From: Jiangella mangrovi | GTDB lineage: Bacteria > Actinomycetota > Actinomycetes > Jiangellales > Jiangellaceae | DNA: 64,000 bases | Assembly (NCBI RefSeq): GCF_014204975.1 | Contig: NZ_JACHMM010000001.1 | Span: 5,580,037 to 5,644,036 of the forward strand | Direction of reading: 5' to 3' | Part shown: positions 9,470 through 18,185 of the stretch, one piece after another | Numbering within the stretch: the stretch's first letter is position 1 | Layout: each line of letters opens with the position of its first letter | Position numbers and translations under genes: made by a program | The notes under the pieces: model-generated | What the model saw: the letters and a program-made list of their open reading frames with translations, nothing else | What the model was told of the DNA's origin: nothing | Database searches by the model: none

Positions 9470-10653
9470 ACGACTCCCTCGGAGCGGAGCGAGGCGATTT
9501 CATCCAATGAATAACCGAGTTCACTCAGTAAATCAGATGTGTCGGCGCCGTGCGCACGCCCGGTCCACCGCACGGACCCCGGCGTCTCGGACAGCCGGAA
9601 CAGCACGTTCTGCATCGCGACCTCACCGAAGTCCGGATCATCGACGCGCACCACCGTCCCCAACGCGTCCAGCTGCGGGTCGGTGACGATGTCCGCCGCA
9701 TCGTAGATCGGGGCGACCGCCGCCTCCACCCGCTCGAACTCCGCGACCACCTCGTCACGAGAACGCACCGACACCCACGCCGCCACCGCCGCGTCCAGCT
9801 CCTCGACGTGCTCGGCGCGACCGGACCCCGTCGCGAACCAGGGCTCGTCGATGACGTCGGGCCGCCCGACCAGGCGCATGACCCGCTCGGCGATGCTCTG
9901 CGAGCTGGTCGACACCGCGACCCACTGGCCGTCGGCGCACCGGTAGGTGTTGCGCGGCGCGTTGTTGGCCGACCGGTTGCCGGTGCGCGGCTGGACGGTG
10001 CCGAGCTGGTCCCAGCGGGTGATCTGCGGCCCGAGCACCGACAGCATCGGCTCGAGGATCGCGAGGTCGACCACCTGCCCCCGCCCGCTCGCCGCCCGCG
10101 CGTGCAGCGCGGACGTCACGGCGAAGGCCGTCGCCAGCGCCGTGATGCCGTCGGCCAGCCCGAACGGCGGCAGCGTCGGCGGGCCGTCGGGCTCACCGGT
10201 CATGGCGGCGAACCCGCTCATCGCCTCGGCCAGCGTGCCGAACCCGGGCCGCCGCCGGTAGGGCCCGACCTGCCCGAACCCGGTCACGCGGGCCAGCACC
10301 AGCCCCGGATTCCCTGCCGACAAGTCGGAGTACCCCAGGTTCCACCGCTCCAGCGTGTCCGGCCGGAAGTTCTCGATGACGACGTCGGACTCGCGCGCCA
10401 GCCGCCGGAACACCTCCTGCCCGCGCTCGTGCGAGAGATCCAGCGTCATCGTCCGCTTGTTCCTGCCGAGCGTCTTCCACCACAGGTTCTGCCCGTCCTT
10501 CGCCGGCCCGTGGCCCCGCGACGGGTCCGGCCGGCGCGGGTGCTCGACCTTGACGACGTCGGCGCCCATGTCGCCGAGGTGCATGGCCGCGAGCGGCCCG
10601 GCGAACAGCGTCGCGGCGTCGACGACCCGCAGCCCTGCCAGCGGCCCCGTCAC
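9466..10653 (-). CDS. CaiB/BaiF family (class III) CoA-transferase
   Basis: Family III CoA-transferase of 395 residues, moving CoA between carboxylic acids through enzyme-bound anhydrides. Recognisable parts are the start GPLAGLRVVDAATLFAGP, the GADVVKVEHPRRPDPSRG loop, the KRTMTLDLSHERG strand, and RESDVVIENFRPDTLERW. The residue aligning with the nucleophilic Asp of formyl-CoA transferase appears to be Glu (DLAILEPML); other family members show this too, and the alignment is from memory. The start is a GTG at 10653 that overlaps the stop of the glycosidase/SUMF1 gene (GTGA); a longer reading frame upstream is only the antiparallel continuation inside that gene. It is coupled to the CitE-like lyase at its other end. 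Confidence 0.88.
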   Translation of the reverse strand: MTGPLAGLRVVDAATLFAGPLAAMHLGDMGADVVKVEHPRRPDPSRGHGPAKDGQNLWWKTLGRNKRTMTLDLSHERGQEVFRRLARESDVVIENFRPDTLERWNLGYSDLSAGNPGLVLARVTGFGQVGPYRRRPGFGTLAEAMSGFAAMTGEPDGPPTLPPFGLADGITALATAFAVTSALHARAASGRGQVVDLAILEPMLSVLGPQITRWDQLGTVQPRTGNRSANNAPRNTYRCADGQWVAVSTSSQSIAERVMRLVGRPDVIDEPWFATGSGRAEHVEELDAAVAAWVSVRSRDEVVAEFERVEAAVAPIYDAADIVTDPQLDALGTVVRVDDPDFGEVAMQNVLFRLSETPGSVRWTGRAHGADTSDLLSELGYSLDEIASLRSEGVV

Positions 10654-12572
10654 GACAACCCCACCGCGCAGCGGAAGCCGACCGACGGCGACCGGTCCAG
10701 CCCCGCGCCCATCAGCAGGTACTTGGCCGAGAACGACGGCGCCCGCTCGCCGCCGTCGAAGTACCAGTCCAACCCCGTCGGCACGAAGGCCGACCCGCCC
10801 TTGAGGATCAGGAACCGGGTGCGGCCGTCGGTGTGCTCGCTCTCGGTGAGGTTCCAGACGGCGGGCGCGCCGCGCGAGAGCAGCCCCGCCTCCCCCGCCA
10901 CCTGCCACTCGTCCTCGGTCGGCAGCCGCAGCCCGGCCCACGCGGCGTACGCGCGGGCGTCGGCGAGGTCGACATGGGTGACGGGGTCGGACCCGCGCCG
11001 CTCGGCCCAGTGCGCCAGGAACCGCTCGGCCCGCACGGGCCGGTAGCCGGTCGCGGACAGGAACGCGGCGAACTCGTCGTTCGTGACCTCGGTCCGGCCG
11101 ACGGCGAACGGCGCCAGCTCCGCCCGTCGGTGCGCCGTGCCGGCGGCGTGCAGTCGCGGCGGCAGCGGCTTCCACTCGTCGACGTACGGAGCCTCGTCGT
11201 AGAGGCCGGTCTCGCGGATCCGGTAGCGCACGACCAGGTCGTACCCGCCGCCGTCGACCCGCACCATTCCCGGCGGGACGGCGTCAGCTGCGGCCGCGGG
11301 GGCGGGGACACGCGTGGCCGGCCGCAGCGGAAACTCCCGGTCCTCGTCGACGACGGTGTCACCCGCGGCGACCGTCGCGGCCAGCACCGCCGCCACGCCG
11401 CCCGCGGGCAGCCGGCCGCCGATCACCGTCCGCCCGGCGTCGTCCTTGAACACGTCCAGTGCGACACCGGTCGTCAGCTCCGTGAACGCCATCCCGGGCG
11501 CGACCACGTCCGTCGTCAACCAGGGGCCGGACCACTCCTGGTCGCCGCGGTTCACGACGGTCCACAGTGCGACGCCGTCGTGCACCCAGCGAGACGCGTA
11601 CACGGGAGCGCCGTCGCCCGGGTGGTCGGCCAGCGGCGTCCAGTCCTCGCTCTGCAGCCAGGCGCGGTACTCGCGCTGCACCCGGCGCATCGAGCGCAGC
11701 AGCGACCGGTCGCGCGCGCTCCAGCCGACCCAGACGCCGAACACCGTCTCCCACACCAGCATCCCGGAGCCGTTCAGCCAGGCCGACTGCAGCTCCTCGA
11801 GGTGGCTGTGATGCCAGCGGCGGGTGTGGTGCAGCACGTGCCGCCGCTCGAACCAGGTGGCCCGCAGCACGCCCGGCACCGGCGAGTCGGCGAACCACTG
11901 CGCCCACGACATCGTGTGGTCGTGCACGCGGGCCAGCGGCAGCCGCGACTCGCCCTCCATGGCCAGGCCCGGCCGCAGCACGTCCAGCGCCGTCCGGATC
12001 GCCGTCGAGCCCTCCTTGGAGCTGTCGAGGAAGACGCCGTCGGCGCCCAGCCGCTCGACCAGCTCGACCACCGCCGCAGGTGAGGACTCCTCCCACGGGT
12101 AGTACGACACGAACACCCGCACGCCGGCGGCCTGGAACCGCGCGACGACATCCGGCAGCTCGGGCACGTCGAAGAAGGCGAACTGGTCCCGCTCGTCGAT
12201 GCCCTCGTTCGGGTAGGCGTGCCAGAGGACGACGCCGTCGAACCCGCCGAAGTCGCGCTCGGCCGCCGCGAGGTAGCCGTCGACGTCGAACCGGCCGGTC
12301 GCGTGGTCGTAGAGCAGCTCGTCCCAGAGCCAGGCCAGCGCGACGACGAACCCGTCGGTCCGCTCGACGCCGTAGCGCGCGCCGTCGTACCCGACCCGCT
12401 CCCGCGCCTCGGTCCGCCACCGCCGAAGCGCGGCCCGCCAGGCCGGCCAGTCGGCGGGGTCGTCGGGTGCGGCGAAGATCTTCGCCTCGTCCAGCACCGA
12501 CAGGTCGGCGGCCGGGTCCAGCGGCACCGCCGTCTCGCGGTCGATCGGTCGCGGCACGTACGGGTTCAGCAT
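10650..12572 (-). CDS. Glycosidase-like barrel fused to a SUMF1 (formylglycine-generating-type) domain
   Basis: A 640-residue two-part protein with no signal peptide. Residues about 1-400 look like a (beta/alpha)8 glycoside hydrolase: FDGVVLWHAYPNEG, VRVFVSYYPWEE, LGADGVFLDSS, LAMEGESRLP and a C-terminal beta-sandwich. Asp in FLDSS and Glu in MEGE are candidate catalytic residues. Residues about 450-640 form a SUMF1/EgtB-type C-lectin-like fold: MVRVDGGGYDL, VGRTEVTNDEFAAFLSATGY, LRLPTEDEWQVAGEAG, FLILKGGSAF and VGFRCAVG. True formylglycine enzymes use paired cysteines or copper; this domain has a single cysteine near its end, so sulfatase maturation is unlikely. The ATG shares one base with the kinase stop (TGATG) and GGAGGA lies upstream. 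The exact GH family is not recognised. Confidence 0.72.
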   Translation of the reverse strand: MLNPYVPRPIDRETAVPLDPAADLSVLDEAKIFAAPDDPADWPAWRAALRRWRTEARERVGYDGARYGVERTDGFVVALAWLWDELLYDHATGRFDVDGYLAAAERDFGGFDGVVLWHAYPNEGIDERDQFAFFDVPELPDVVARFQAAGVRVFVSYYPWEESSPAAVVELVERLGADGVFLDSSKEGSTAIRTALDVLRPGLAMEGESRLPLARVHDHTMSWAQWFADSPVPGVLRATWFERRHVLHHTRRWHHSHLEELQSAWLNGSGMLVWETVFGVWVGWSARDRSLLRSMRRVQREYRAWLQSEDWTPLADHPGDGAPVYASRWVHDGVALWTVVNRGDQEWSGPWLTTDVVAPGMAFTELTTGVALDVFKDDAGRTVIGGRLPAGGVAAVLAATVAAGDTVVDEDREFPLRPATRVPAPAAAADAVPPGMVRVDGGGYDLVVRYRIRETGLYDEAPYVDEWKPLPPRLHAAGTAHRRAELAPFAVGRTEVTNDEFAAFLSATGYRPVRAERFLAHWAERRGSDPVTHVDLADARAYAAWAGLRLPTEDEWQVAGEAGLLSRGAPAVWNLTESEHTDGRTRFLILKGGSAFVPTGLDWYFDGGERAPSFSAKYLLMGAGLDRSPSVGFRCAVGLS

Positions 12573-13459
12573 CAGTCCTCCGACAGGAACGCGTCGATCT
12601 CGGCCCGGCTCGGCATGGACGACGACGCGCCCGGCCGCTGCACGGACAGCGCGGCCGCCGCCGACGCCCGCCGCAGAGCCGCCGGCCACTCCAGGCCCGA
12701 CGCCAGGCCGGCGGCGAGGACCCCGGCGAACGTGTCGCCGGCCGCGGTGGTGTCGACGGCGGCGACGGCGAACGCCGCGACCTGCGTCGTCGACTCACCG
12801 GACACCCGCACGGCGCCGCGTGCCCCCAGCGTCACGACGACGTCGCCGCCGCGCGCGGCCAGCGAGCGCGCCGCCGTCACGGGGTCGCCGTCGCCCGTCA
12901 GCAGCGCCGCCTCGTGCTCGTTCGGCACCAGGACGTCGACCGCGGCCAGCAGCTCCTCCGGAAGGGGGACGGCGGGCGCCGGGGTCAGCACGACGCGTAC
13001 GCCGCGCTCGTGCGCGTAGCGCGCCGCCTCCGTCACCAGGGCCAGCGGCAGTTCCAGCTGCAGCAGCACCGCGTCCGCGGCGTCGATCACCGCCCGGTGC
13101 GCGTCTGTCAGCTCCGTCACGGTCCCGTTGGCGCCCGGCACGACGACGATCGAGTTGTCGCCGTCGCCGTCGACGGTGATGTGCGCGGTCCCCGTCGGCC
13201 GGTCGCTCACCACGAGGCCGGACACGTCGACGCCGTCGGCGGAGAGCAGGGCGGTGATGCGGAGGCCGAAGTCGTCGTCGCCCACGGCGCCGAGGAACGC
13301 GACGTCGGCGCCCGCCCGGGCCGCCGCCAGGGCCTGGTTCGCGCCCTTGCCGCCGGGCACGGTGTCGTACGTGCGGCCGGTGACGGTCTCGCCGCGACCG
13401 GGCGCGCGGTCGACGGTCACGACGAGGTCCATGTTCGCGCTGCCCAGGACCGCGATCAC
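12572..13459 (-). CDS. rbsK: Ribokinase-like sugar kinase (PfkB family)
   Basis: Cytoplasmic PfkB-family kinase of 295 residues, phosphorylating ribose or a related sugar or nucleoside with ATP. The first signature is at 36-50 (PGGKGANQALAAARA). The second is near 230-245 (DTTAAGDTFAGVLAAG) and contains the catalytic Asp and anion hole. The N-terminal GSANMDLVVTVDRAP is typical of RbsK. The GTG start overlaps the stop of the preceding ADP-ribosylglycohydrolase (GTGA), and its own stop overlaps the next start, so it lies in the middle of a coupled operon. With four glycohydrolases upstream, its substrate is plausibly the ribose-like sugar they release. Ribokinase proper and nucleoside or deoxyribose kinase cannot be separated by eye. 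Confidence 0.87.
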   Translation of the reverse strand: MIAVLGSANMDLVVTVDRAPGRGETVTGRTYDTVPGGKGANQALAAARAGADVAFLGAVGDDDFGLRITALLSADGVDVSGLVVSDRPTGTAHITVDGDGDNSIVVVPGANGTVTELTDAHRAVIDAADAVLLQLELPLALVTEAARYAHERGVRVVLTPAPAVPLPEELLAAVDVLVPNEHEAALLTGDGDPVTAARSLAARGGDVVVTLGARGAVRVSGESTTQVAAFAVAAVDTTAAGDTFAGVLAAGLASGLEWPAALRRASAAAALSVQRPGASSSMPSRAEIDAFLSED

Positions 13460-14796
13460 GACGCGCTCACCGCCACGGTCCGGCGGGCCAGCTCGTCGAA
13501 GCCGATGCCGTCGAACCCGGCCAGCGTCGTCGTGATCCGGTTGCGCAGCGGCGCGATCCAGCGCCGCGGCAGGGCGTCGGCGCCGGTCAGGGCACCGGCG
13601 ATCGAGCCGACGGTGGCGCCGTTGGAGTCGGTGTCCCAGCCGCCGCTGACGACGGCCGTGATGGAGCGTTCGTAGTCGCCGGCGCCGTGCACCAGCGCCG
13701 CCACCACGAGCGCGACGTTGTTGAGCACGTGCACCCAGTGCAGGTGCCCGTAGCGCGCCTCGATCGCGTCGACGACGGCCTCCCAGTCACCGTCGTGCTG
13801 AGCGGGAAGAGCGCGCGCGAACCGCACTGCCTCGGCGTAGCGCGACGACGGCGGCACGACCGACAGCCCTGCGTCCAGCACCTCGTCGACGGAGGTAGCG
13901 ACCAGCGACGACGCGCAGGCCGCGGCCACGAACAGCTCGCCGTACACGCCGTTGCGGGTGTGGCTGAGGACGGCGTCGCGCCAGGCGAGCTCGGCCGCGC
14001 CGGCGGGGTCGCCGGGCCGGGCCCAGCCGAACACGTCGCCGCGGATCTGCGCGCCGATCCAGTCGCGGAACGGGTTGCGCACCGTCGCCGTCGCCGGCGG
14101 CAGGTGGCCGAGCAGCAGGTTGCGGTAGGCGACCCGCTCGGCGGTGAACACCCGCCCGGCCGGCAGCGACGCCAGCCAGCTCTCCGCGACGTCTGCTGTG
14201 GTGAAGGCCGCGCCCCGGGTCTCCAGCAGCGCGAGGTTGAGCATCGGGAAGTTGAGGTCGTCGTCCTCGGGCATGCCGTCGATGTTCTCGGCCAGGCTGG
14301 TCAGCGCGCTACGCCGGTTCCACGGCCAGCGGGCGGCGACGTCGTCGGGCAGGCCCCGCGCCGTGAACCAGTCGGTCAGCGGCCAGCGGCCGGTCGCCTC
14401 GAGGATCTCGCGGATCCCCGCCCGCGACACCTTCTCGACCGGCTTGCCGAGCAGGCAGCCCGCGGCCCGGCCCAGCCAGGCGCCGTGAACGCGGTCGAAC
14501 TCCGCGGGGACCGACGGCTTCCCCGTCGTCCAGGCCGTTCGCAGCGAGGCGAGATCCGTCGGCTCAGACGCGTCGTACGGCGACGGCCGCGCGTCGACCT
14601 CGTCCAGCAGCTCCGCCGCCAGCGCCCGCAGTTCCTCCGTCGCCGGGACGTCCGACGCCCCCGTCCGCACCGGCGCGTCGTCGCCGCCGGCCGCGACCCA
14701 GCGCGAGCGCAGGTCGGCGACGTCGACGCCGTCCTCGACGGCCTGCGCGAACGCGTGCCCGACCAGGTCCTCCGGCTGCACCCAGGTCAGCCGCAT
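13456..14796 (-). CDS. ADP-ribosylglycohydrolase family protein (paralogue 1, with N-terminal extension)
   Basis: A 446-residue member of the ARH/DraG fold, which hydrolyses N- or O-glycosidic bonds of ribosyl groups at a two-Mg2+ site. The ARH domain begins near 105 (HGAWLGRAAGCLLGKPVEK). The first metal motif is altered (MPEDDDLNFPML in place of TDDT), while the second is good (GWDTDSNGATVGSIAGAL, near 395). About 100 extra residues precede the domain, without recognised motifs. The ATG shares one base with the stop of paralogue 2 (TGATG). The altered first motif resembles a subgroup of large bacterial ARH proteins rather than the classic DraG type. Cytoplasmic; probably acts on an imported glycoside rather than on ADP-ribosylated protein, given the transporter and kinase beside it (inference). 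Confidence 0.85.
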   Translation of the reverse strand: MRLTWVQPEDLVGHAFAQAVEDGVDVADLRSRWVAAGGDDAPVRTGASDVPATEELRALAAELLDEVDARPSPYDASEPTDLASLRTAWTTGKPSVPAEFDRVHGAWLGRAAGCLLGKPVEKVSRAGIREILEATGRWPLTDWFTARGLPDDVAARWPWNRRSALTSLAENIDGMPEDDDLNFPMLNLALLETRGAAFTTADVAESWLASLPAGRVFTAERVAYRNLLLGHLPPATATVRNPFRDWIGAQIRGDVFGWARPGDPAGAAELAWRDAVLSHTRNGVYGELFVAAACASSLVATSVDEVLDAGLSVVPPSSRYAEAVRFARALPAQHDGDWEAVVDAIEARYGHLHWVHVLNNVALVVAALVHGAGDYERSITAVVSGGWDTDSNGATVGSIAGALTGADALPRRWIAPLRNRITTTLAGFDGIGFDELARRTVAVSAS

Positions 14797-15941
14797 CAGG
14801 CCAGCCCGCCGAACGCGTGGTCGACGGCCTCGCGCCGGGCCGCGTCGGCCGCGCGCACCCGCGCCGTCACCGCGGCCAGCCGCTCCCCCGGACCGACGAG
14901 GTCGACCCGGCTGGCCGAAGCGACCGCCGTCACCAGCTCGGCGGGGACGGCGGCCGCGCCGCCGAGCGCGCCCGCGATCGCCCCGGCCATCGACGCGATC
15001 GAGTCGGAGTCGCGGCCGTAGTTGACGCCGCCGATGACGGCGTCGCGCCAGTCGCCGCGCGCGATCGCCAGCAGCCCCAGCGCGACCGGCAGCTCCTCGA
15101 TGGTGTGCACGCGGCTCGGCCGCCGGGCGCCCAGACCCTGGTCGCGGTAGTCCTCGCCGACGGTGTCGTACGGCGCGATCGCGGCCCGCAGCTTCCCGGA
15201 CTCGACCGCCTCGGTCCAGTGCCCGATGGAGGCCGCAGTGTCGAGCACGGCCTCGATGCCGACCCGCGTCCCGTCCTTCGCCAGCCGCACGGCCGCGGCC
15301 AGCACGTCGTCCACCGTCGCACCGGGCGCCGCCGCGGCGGCCACGCAGGCGGCCATGACACCGGCGGCCTCGCGGCCGTAGGACGCCTGGTGCGCCCCAG
15401 CGACGTCGACGGCCTCGGCGTACGCGGCGTCCGGGTCGGCGGCGTTGACGATGCCGACCGGCGCGATGTACATGGCGGCGCCGCAGTTCACCGCGTTGCC
15501 GACGCCGGCCTCACGCGGGTCGGCGTGCCCCCAGTGCAGCCGCAGGGCCATGAACTTCTCGGCCAGGAACACCCGCTGCAACGGCAGCGCCTCGGCCTCG
15601 AGCTCGGGGATCCAGACCTTGCGGCCGATCATCAGCGGGACCAGCCGCTCGGCGACGTCGTACGCCGTCAGGTGCGCCTCGGCCTGCTCGTACACGTCGA
15701 CGACGAGGTGCGTCATCAAGGTGTCGTCGGTGACGTGGCCGTCGCCCTTGTGGTACGGCGCGATGGGCCGCGCGGTGCGCCAGTCCTCGTGGTACGGCGG
15801 GACGATGCCCTCGACCCAGCCGCCCCAGCGGTCCCGGATCTGCCGCGGCGACCAGCCCTCCGTCGCACCACCGAGCGCGTCGCCGACGGCGGCTCCCGTC
15901 AGGCACCCGACCGCGGTATCGATGAGTGCGTCGCTACTCAA
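14796..15941 (-). CDS. ADP-ribosylglycohydrolase family protein (paralogue 2)
   Basis: An ARH-fold protein of 381 residues. Both metal motifs are present: GHVTDDTLMTHLV (near 70) and YGRDSDSIASMAGAIAG (near 315). The family start AVGCLTGAAVGDALGGATEG is at 8-27. The chosen start is a TTG at 15941 that overlaps the upstream stop (TTGA) and lies 6 bases after GGAAAGGAC; a longer frame to 16031 lies entirely inside the preceding gene. Large insertions relative to DraG (residues about 80-150) suggest a substrate pocket different from protein ADP-ribosyl hydrolases. It is coupled to paralogue 3 before it and paralogue 1 after it. Confidence 0.87.
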   Translation of the reverse strand: MSSDALIDTAVGCLTGAAVGDALGGATEGWSPRQIRDRWGGWVEGIVPPYHEDWRTARPIAPYHKGDGHVTDDTLMTHLVVDVYEQAEAHLTAYDVAERLVPLMIGRKVWIPELEAEALPLQRVFLAEKFMALRLHWGHADPREAGVGNAVNCGAAMYIAPVGIVNAADPDAAYAEAVDVAGAHQASYGREAAGVMAACVAAAAAPGATVDDVLAAAVRLAKDGTRVGIEAVLDTAASIGHWTEAVESGKLRAAIAPYDTVGEDYRDQGLGARRPSRVHTIEELPVALGLLAIARGDWRDAVIGGVNYGRDSDSIASMAGAIAGALGGAAAVPAELVTAVASASRVDLVGPGERLAAVTARVRAADAARREAVDHAFGGLA

Positions 15942-16984
15942 TGGATCGTCCTTTCCTTGATGGAGCCTGCCAGCTCGACCAGGTCGAGGCCGGCCAGATC
16001 GGGTGAGCAGCAGCCGGCGAGTCGCCGGCACCGCTCGACCCAGGTCGTGGGGAGCGCGCTCAGCCCGTGCACCGCTCCGGTCAGTGCGCCGGTCAGCGCG
16101 GGTGCGCTGTCGGCCAAGGTGGGCAGGCAGGCGGCCGCGGTGACGGCGGCGATCGGCCGCTCCCCGCCCCGCTCGGCGGCGTGCGCCAGCGCGACGGCGA
16201 CGGCGACCGTCTGGGCCGCGGCGACGCCGTAGCTGTAGACGTGGTCGACGATGTCGTCGAGGACGGCGACGGCGTCGGCCGCGGTCTCCGCCTCCAAGGT
16301 CAGTGCGAGTGCCCGCGACACCGTCGTCGCGAGTAGCCCGTCCGCCGGCACGTCGTCAGCAGCGGCCGCCGCCCAGGCGTCGGCGAGCGGCTCACCGCGG
16401 ACCAGTCGGGCGATCGTCCCGGCGACCGCCCGCGCGGCCGCGAGCCCGTCGCCGTCGTTCGTGACCTCGGCGTCCCAGCCGGCCGCTCGGGCCGCCTGGG
16501 CGGGGTCGGCCGCGACGAGGCCGATCGCGACCGCCCGGACCGCCGCGGCGTCGTCGAAGTGGTGCGGGTTGTCGTGCCCGGTGACCGGCGGCTCGACGTC
16601 GCGGCGCAGCGCGTCGGCCGCGGTGGCGACGCTGATGCGCCCGCGCGGCAGCGTCCCGTCCACGACGGCGGACCGCCACCAGGCGTGCACGCCGGTGCGG
16701 GTCAGCGGGCCGTCACCGTCGCCGAGCCGGCGCAGCGTCCAGGCCGCCCACTCGGCGTCGTCGCCGGGGCCCAGCCGCAGCGGCGCCGTCGGCTGGTTGA
16801 GCGCGAACGGCACCGGCAGCGTCGTCACCTGCTCGGTCTCGGCGAACGCGTCCAGCTCGCGGTACAGGCGGCGGGTCCACGGCGGCAGCAGCAGCGAGCG
16901 GTGCCGCGCCGCGGGCCAGCCCGCGGCGTCGCCGATGGCCAGCCCGAGCAGCGCTCCGGCGATGCGGTCGTTCCGGTCGCTCAC
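15938..16984 (-). CDS. ADP-ribosylglycohydrolase-like protein with degenerate metal site (paralogue 3)
   Basis: A 348-residue ARH-fold protein recognised from its start, RIAGALLGLAIGDAAGWP (7-24), and from its place among three better conserved paralogues. The first metal motif is reduced to LGPGDDAEWAAWTL. The C-terminal segment that should read like GRDADT is LADSAPALTGALTGAVHG, with the second Asp pair lost. An internal TNDGDGLAAARAVAGTIARL (near 180) resembles a displaced ARH helix. It may bind rather than cleave a glycoside, or use a different site. Start: GTG 16984, with GGAAGG upstream. A 244-base gap containing a palindrome separates it from paralogue 4, the only large gap in the operon. 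Confidence 0.75.
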   Translation of the reverse strand: MSDRNDRIAGALLGLAIGDAAGWPAARHRSLLLPPWTRRLYRELDAFAETEQVTTLPVPFALNQPTAPLRLGPGDDAEWAAWTLRRLGDGDGPLTRTGVHAWWRSAVVDGTLPRGRISVATAADALRRDVEPPVTGHDNPHHFDDAAAVRAVAIGLVAADPAQAARAAGWDAEVTNDGDGLAAARAVAGTIARLVRGEPLADAWAAAAADDVPADGLLATTVSRALALTLEAETAADAVAVLDDIVDHVYSYGVAAAQTVAVAVALAHAAERGGERPIAAVTAAACLPTLADSAPALTGALTGAVHGLSALPTTWVERCRRLAGCCSPDLAGLDLVELAGSIKERTIH

Positions 16985-17116
16985 GAGCCCGCCTTCCGCC
17001 GGACTACCGCGGCTTCCGTTCCGAGCCGCACCGCCGCGCGGGCCCGGCCCGCCTTTCCGGCGCTGTCGGTGCCCACCCCGAGTCGCGGCGCCACCACGAC
17101 GACGACCGCTCCCATA

Positions 17117-17175
17117 TTGATCATGGAGAAAGTCGGCCCCCGATCGCGGTTCGACCCGACCTTCTCCATGATCAA
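17117..17175. repeat. Palindromic repeat, TTGATCATGGAGAA family, inside the operon
   Basis: Arms 17117-17136 (TTGATCATGGAGAAAGTCGG) and 17156-17175 pair in 19 of 20 positions around a 19-base loop. It lies in the 244-base gap 16985-17228, which otherwise holds no gene I can see. In RNA it would be a strong hairpin between the transport and glycohydrolase half and the catabolic half of the operon, so it could reduce read-through or protect the upstream message. Confidence 0.85.
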
Positions 17176-17228
17176 CTCGGTGCCGGTGCCGCGGCGGCGG
17201 GCAGCTCCCGGCCAGTCCTGCCGTTCCC

Positions 17229-18185
17229 TCATGACACGTCCTCCAGGTGGTCGGCCAGCCGGTCGGCGAGGTCGAGCGGGCGCAGCCCGGCCACCACCTC
17301 GCCCAGGCAGCGGCCGGTCACCGGCCCGATCTGCGACCGCCACTCCGCCGGCACCGCGTCCAGGCCGCCGTAAGCCCCCGCCAGCGCGCCGGCAATGGCC
17401 GCCGTCGTGTCGGCGTCGCGGCCCATGGAAACTGCGCCCGTCACCGCGGCGGCAAACCCACCGGACGCGGCCAGGAAAGCGCCGAACGCCAGCGCCACCG
17501 CCTCGGGCGCGAGATCCGTCCACGGATACGACCGGACCACGACGGCGTCGAGCAGCGCGGGCACGTCCCCGGCATGATCCATCCCCGCACGCAGCGACCG
17601 CGCCGTCCACGAGTCCTCGGGGACGGCGTCCAGCGCGGCCGCCGCCACCTCGCCCGCCGACGCGGGACCGGTCATCGCGACGGCGACAGCCGCAGCCACC
17701 GCGACCCCGGCGTACACACCCTCGCCGGAGTGGCTGACGGCGCCGTCGACGGCGGCCAGTCGACCGGCCAGCGCCGGGTCGCCGGCCGCGTACACCCCGT
17801 GCACCGCGGACCGCATGGCCAGGCCGTCGCTCCACGAGTGCAGGTGCCGGCCGCTGGCCGGTGGCCGCAGCCCCGCCCGCAGGTTCTCGATGGTGCCCAG
17901 CTCGCTGAACCCCGCGCCAGGGAACCCGCCGTCACGGCCGGCCAGGTGCGTGACCCACGCGTCGGCGACGTCCTCGCTGGTCAGCGCGGCCCCGTGCTCG
18001 AGCAGCAGCAGCGCGCTGAACGCCGCGTACTCGGTGTCGTCCGTACCCGACGGCCGGTCGGTGAGGAACCCCGTCACCGGGCCCCACCGTGCGTGGATCT
18101 CCTCGGCCGTCAGGTTCTCCGCGGGGGCGCCCATGGCGTCGCCGATGGCGAGCCCGACCAGGCACCCCCTCGCGCGGTCCCTCAT
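17229..18185 (-). CDS. ADP-ribosylglycohydrolase family protein (paralogue 4, canonical)
   Basis: The most typical ARH of the four, with 318 residues, close to the length of DraG and bacterial ARH enzymes. Both metal motifs are complete: GTDDTEYAAFSALLL (near 47-62) and GRDADTTAAIAGALAGAYGG (near 252-271). Its start, RARGCLVGLAIGDAMGAP, is the classic family opening. The ATG shares one base with the stop of the binding-protein gene (TGATG), which ties it to the ABC importer. The expected reaction is hydrolysis of an N- or O-glycosidic bond to a ribosyl moiety. The real substrate is probably a small imported molecule (inference from context). Confidence 0.92.
   Translation of the reverse strand: MRDRARGCLVGLAIGDAMGAPAENLTAEEIHARWGPVTGFLTDRPSGTDDTEYAAFSALLLLEHGAALTSEDVADAWVTHLAGRDGGFPGAGFSELGTIENLRAGLRPPASGRHLHSWSDGLAMRSAVHGVYAAGDPALAGRLAAVDGAVSHSGEGVYAGVAVAAAVAVAMTGPASAGEVAAAALDAVPEDSWTARSLRAGMDHAGDVPALLDAVVVRSYPWTDLAPEAVALAFGAFLAASGGFAAAVTGAVSMGRDADTTAAIAGALAGAYGGLDAVPAEWRSQIGPVTGRCLGEVVAGLRPLDLADRLADHLEDVS

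Noticed and set aside
7712-9514. A 600-codon plus-strand open frame across the methyltransferase and lyase genes
   Set aside because: It crosses two unrelated minus-strand genes and an intergenic palindrome, which a real gene would not do.
10650-12572. SUMF1 domain read as a true sulfatase-modifying (formylglycine-generating) enzyme
   Set aside because: It lacks the paired cysteines of that enzyme and no sulfatase gene is present in the window.
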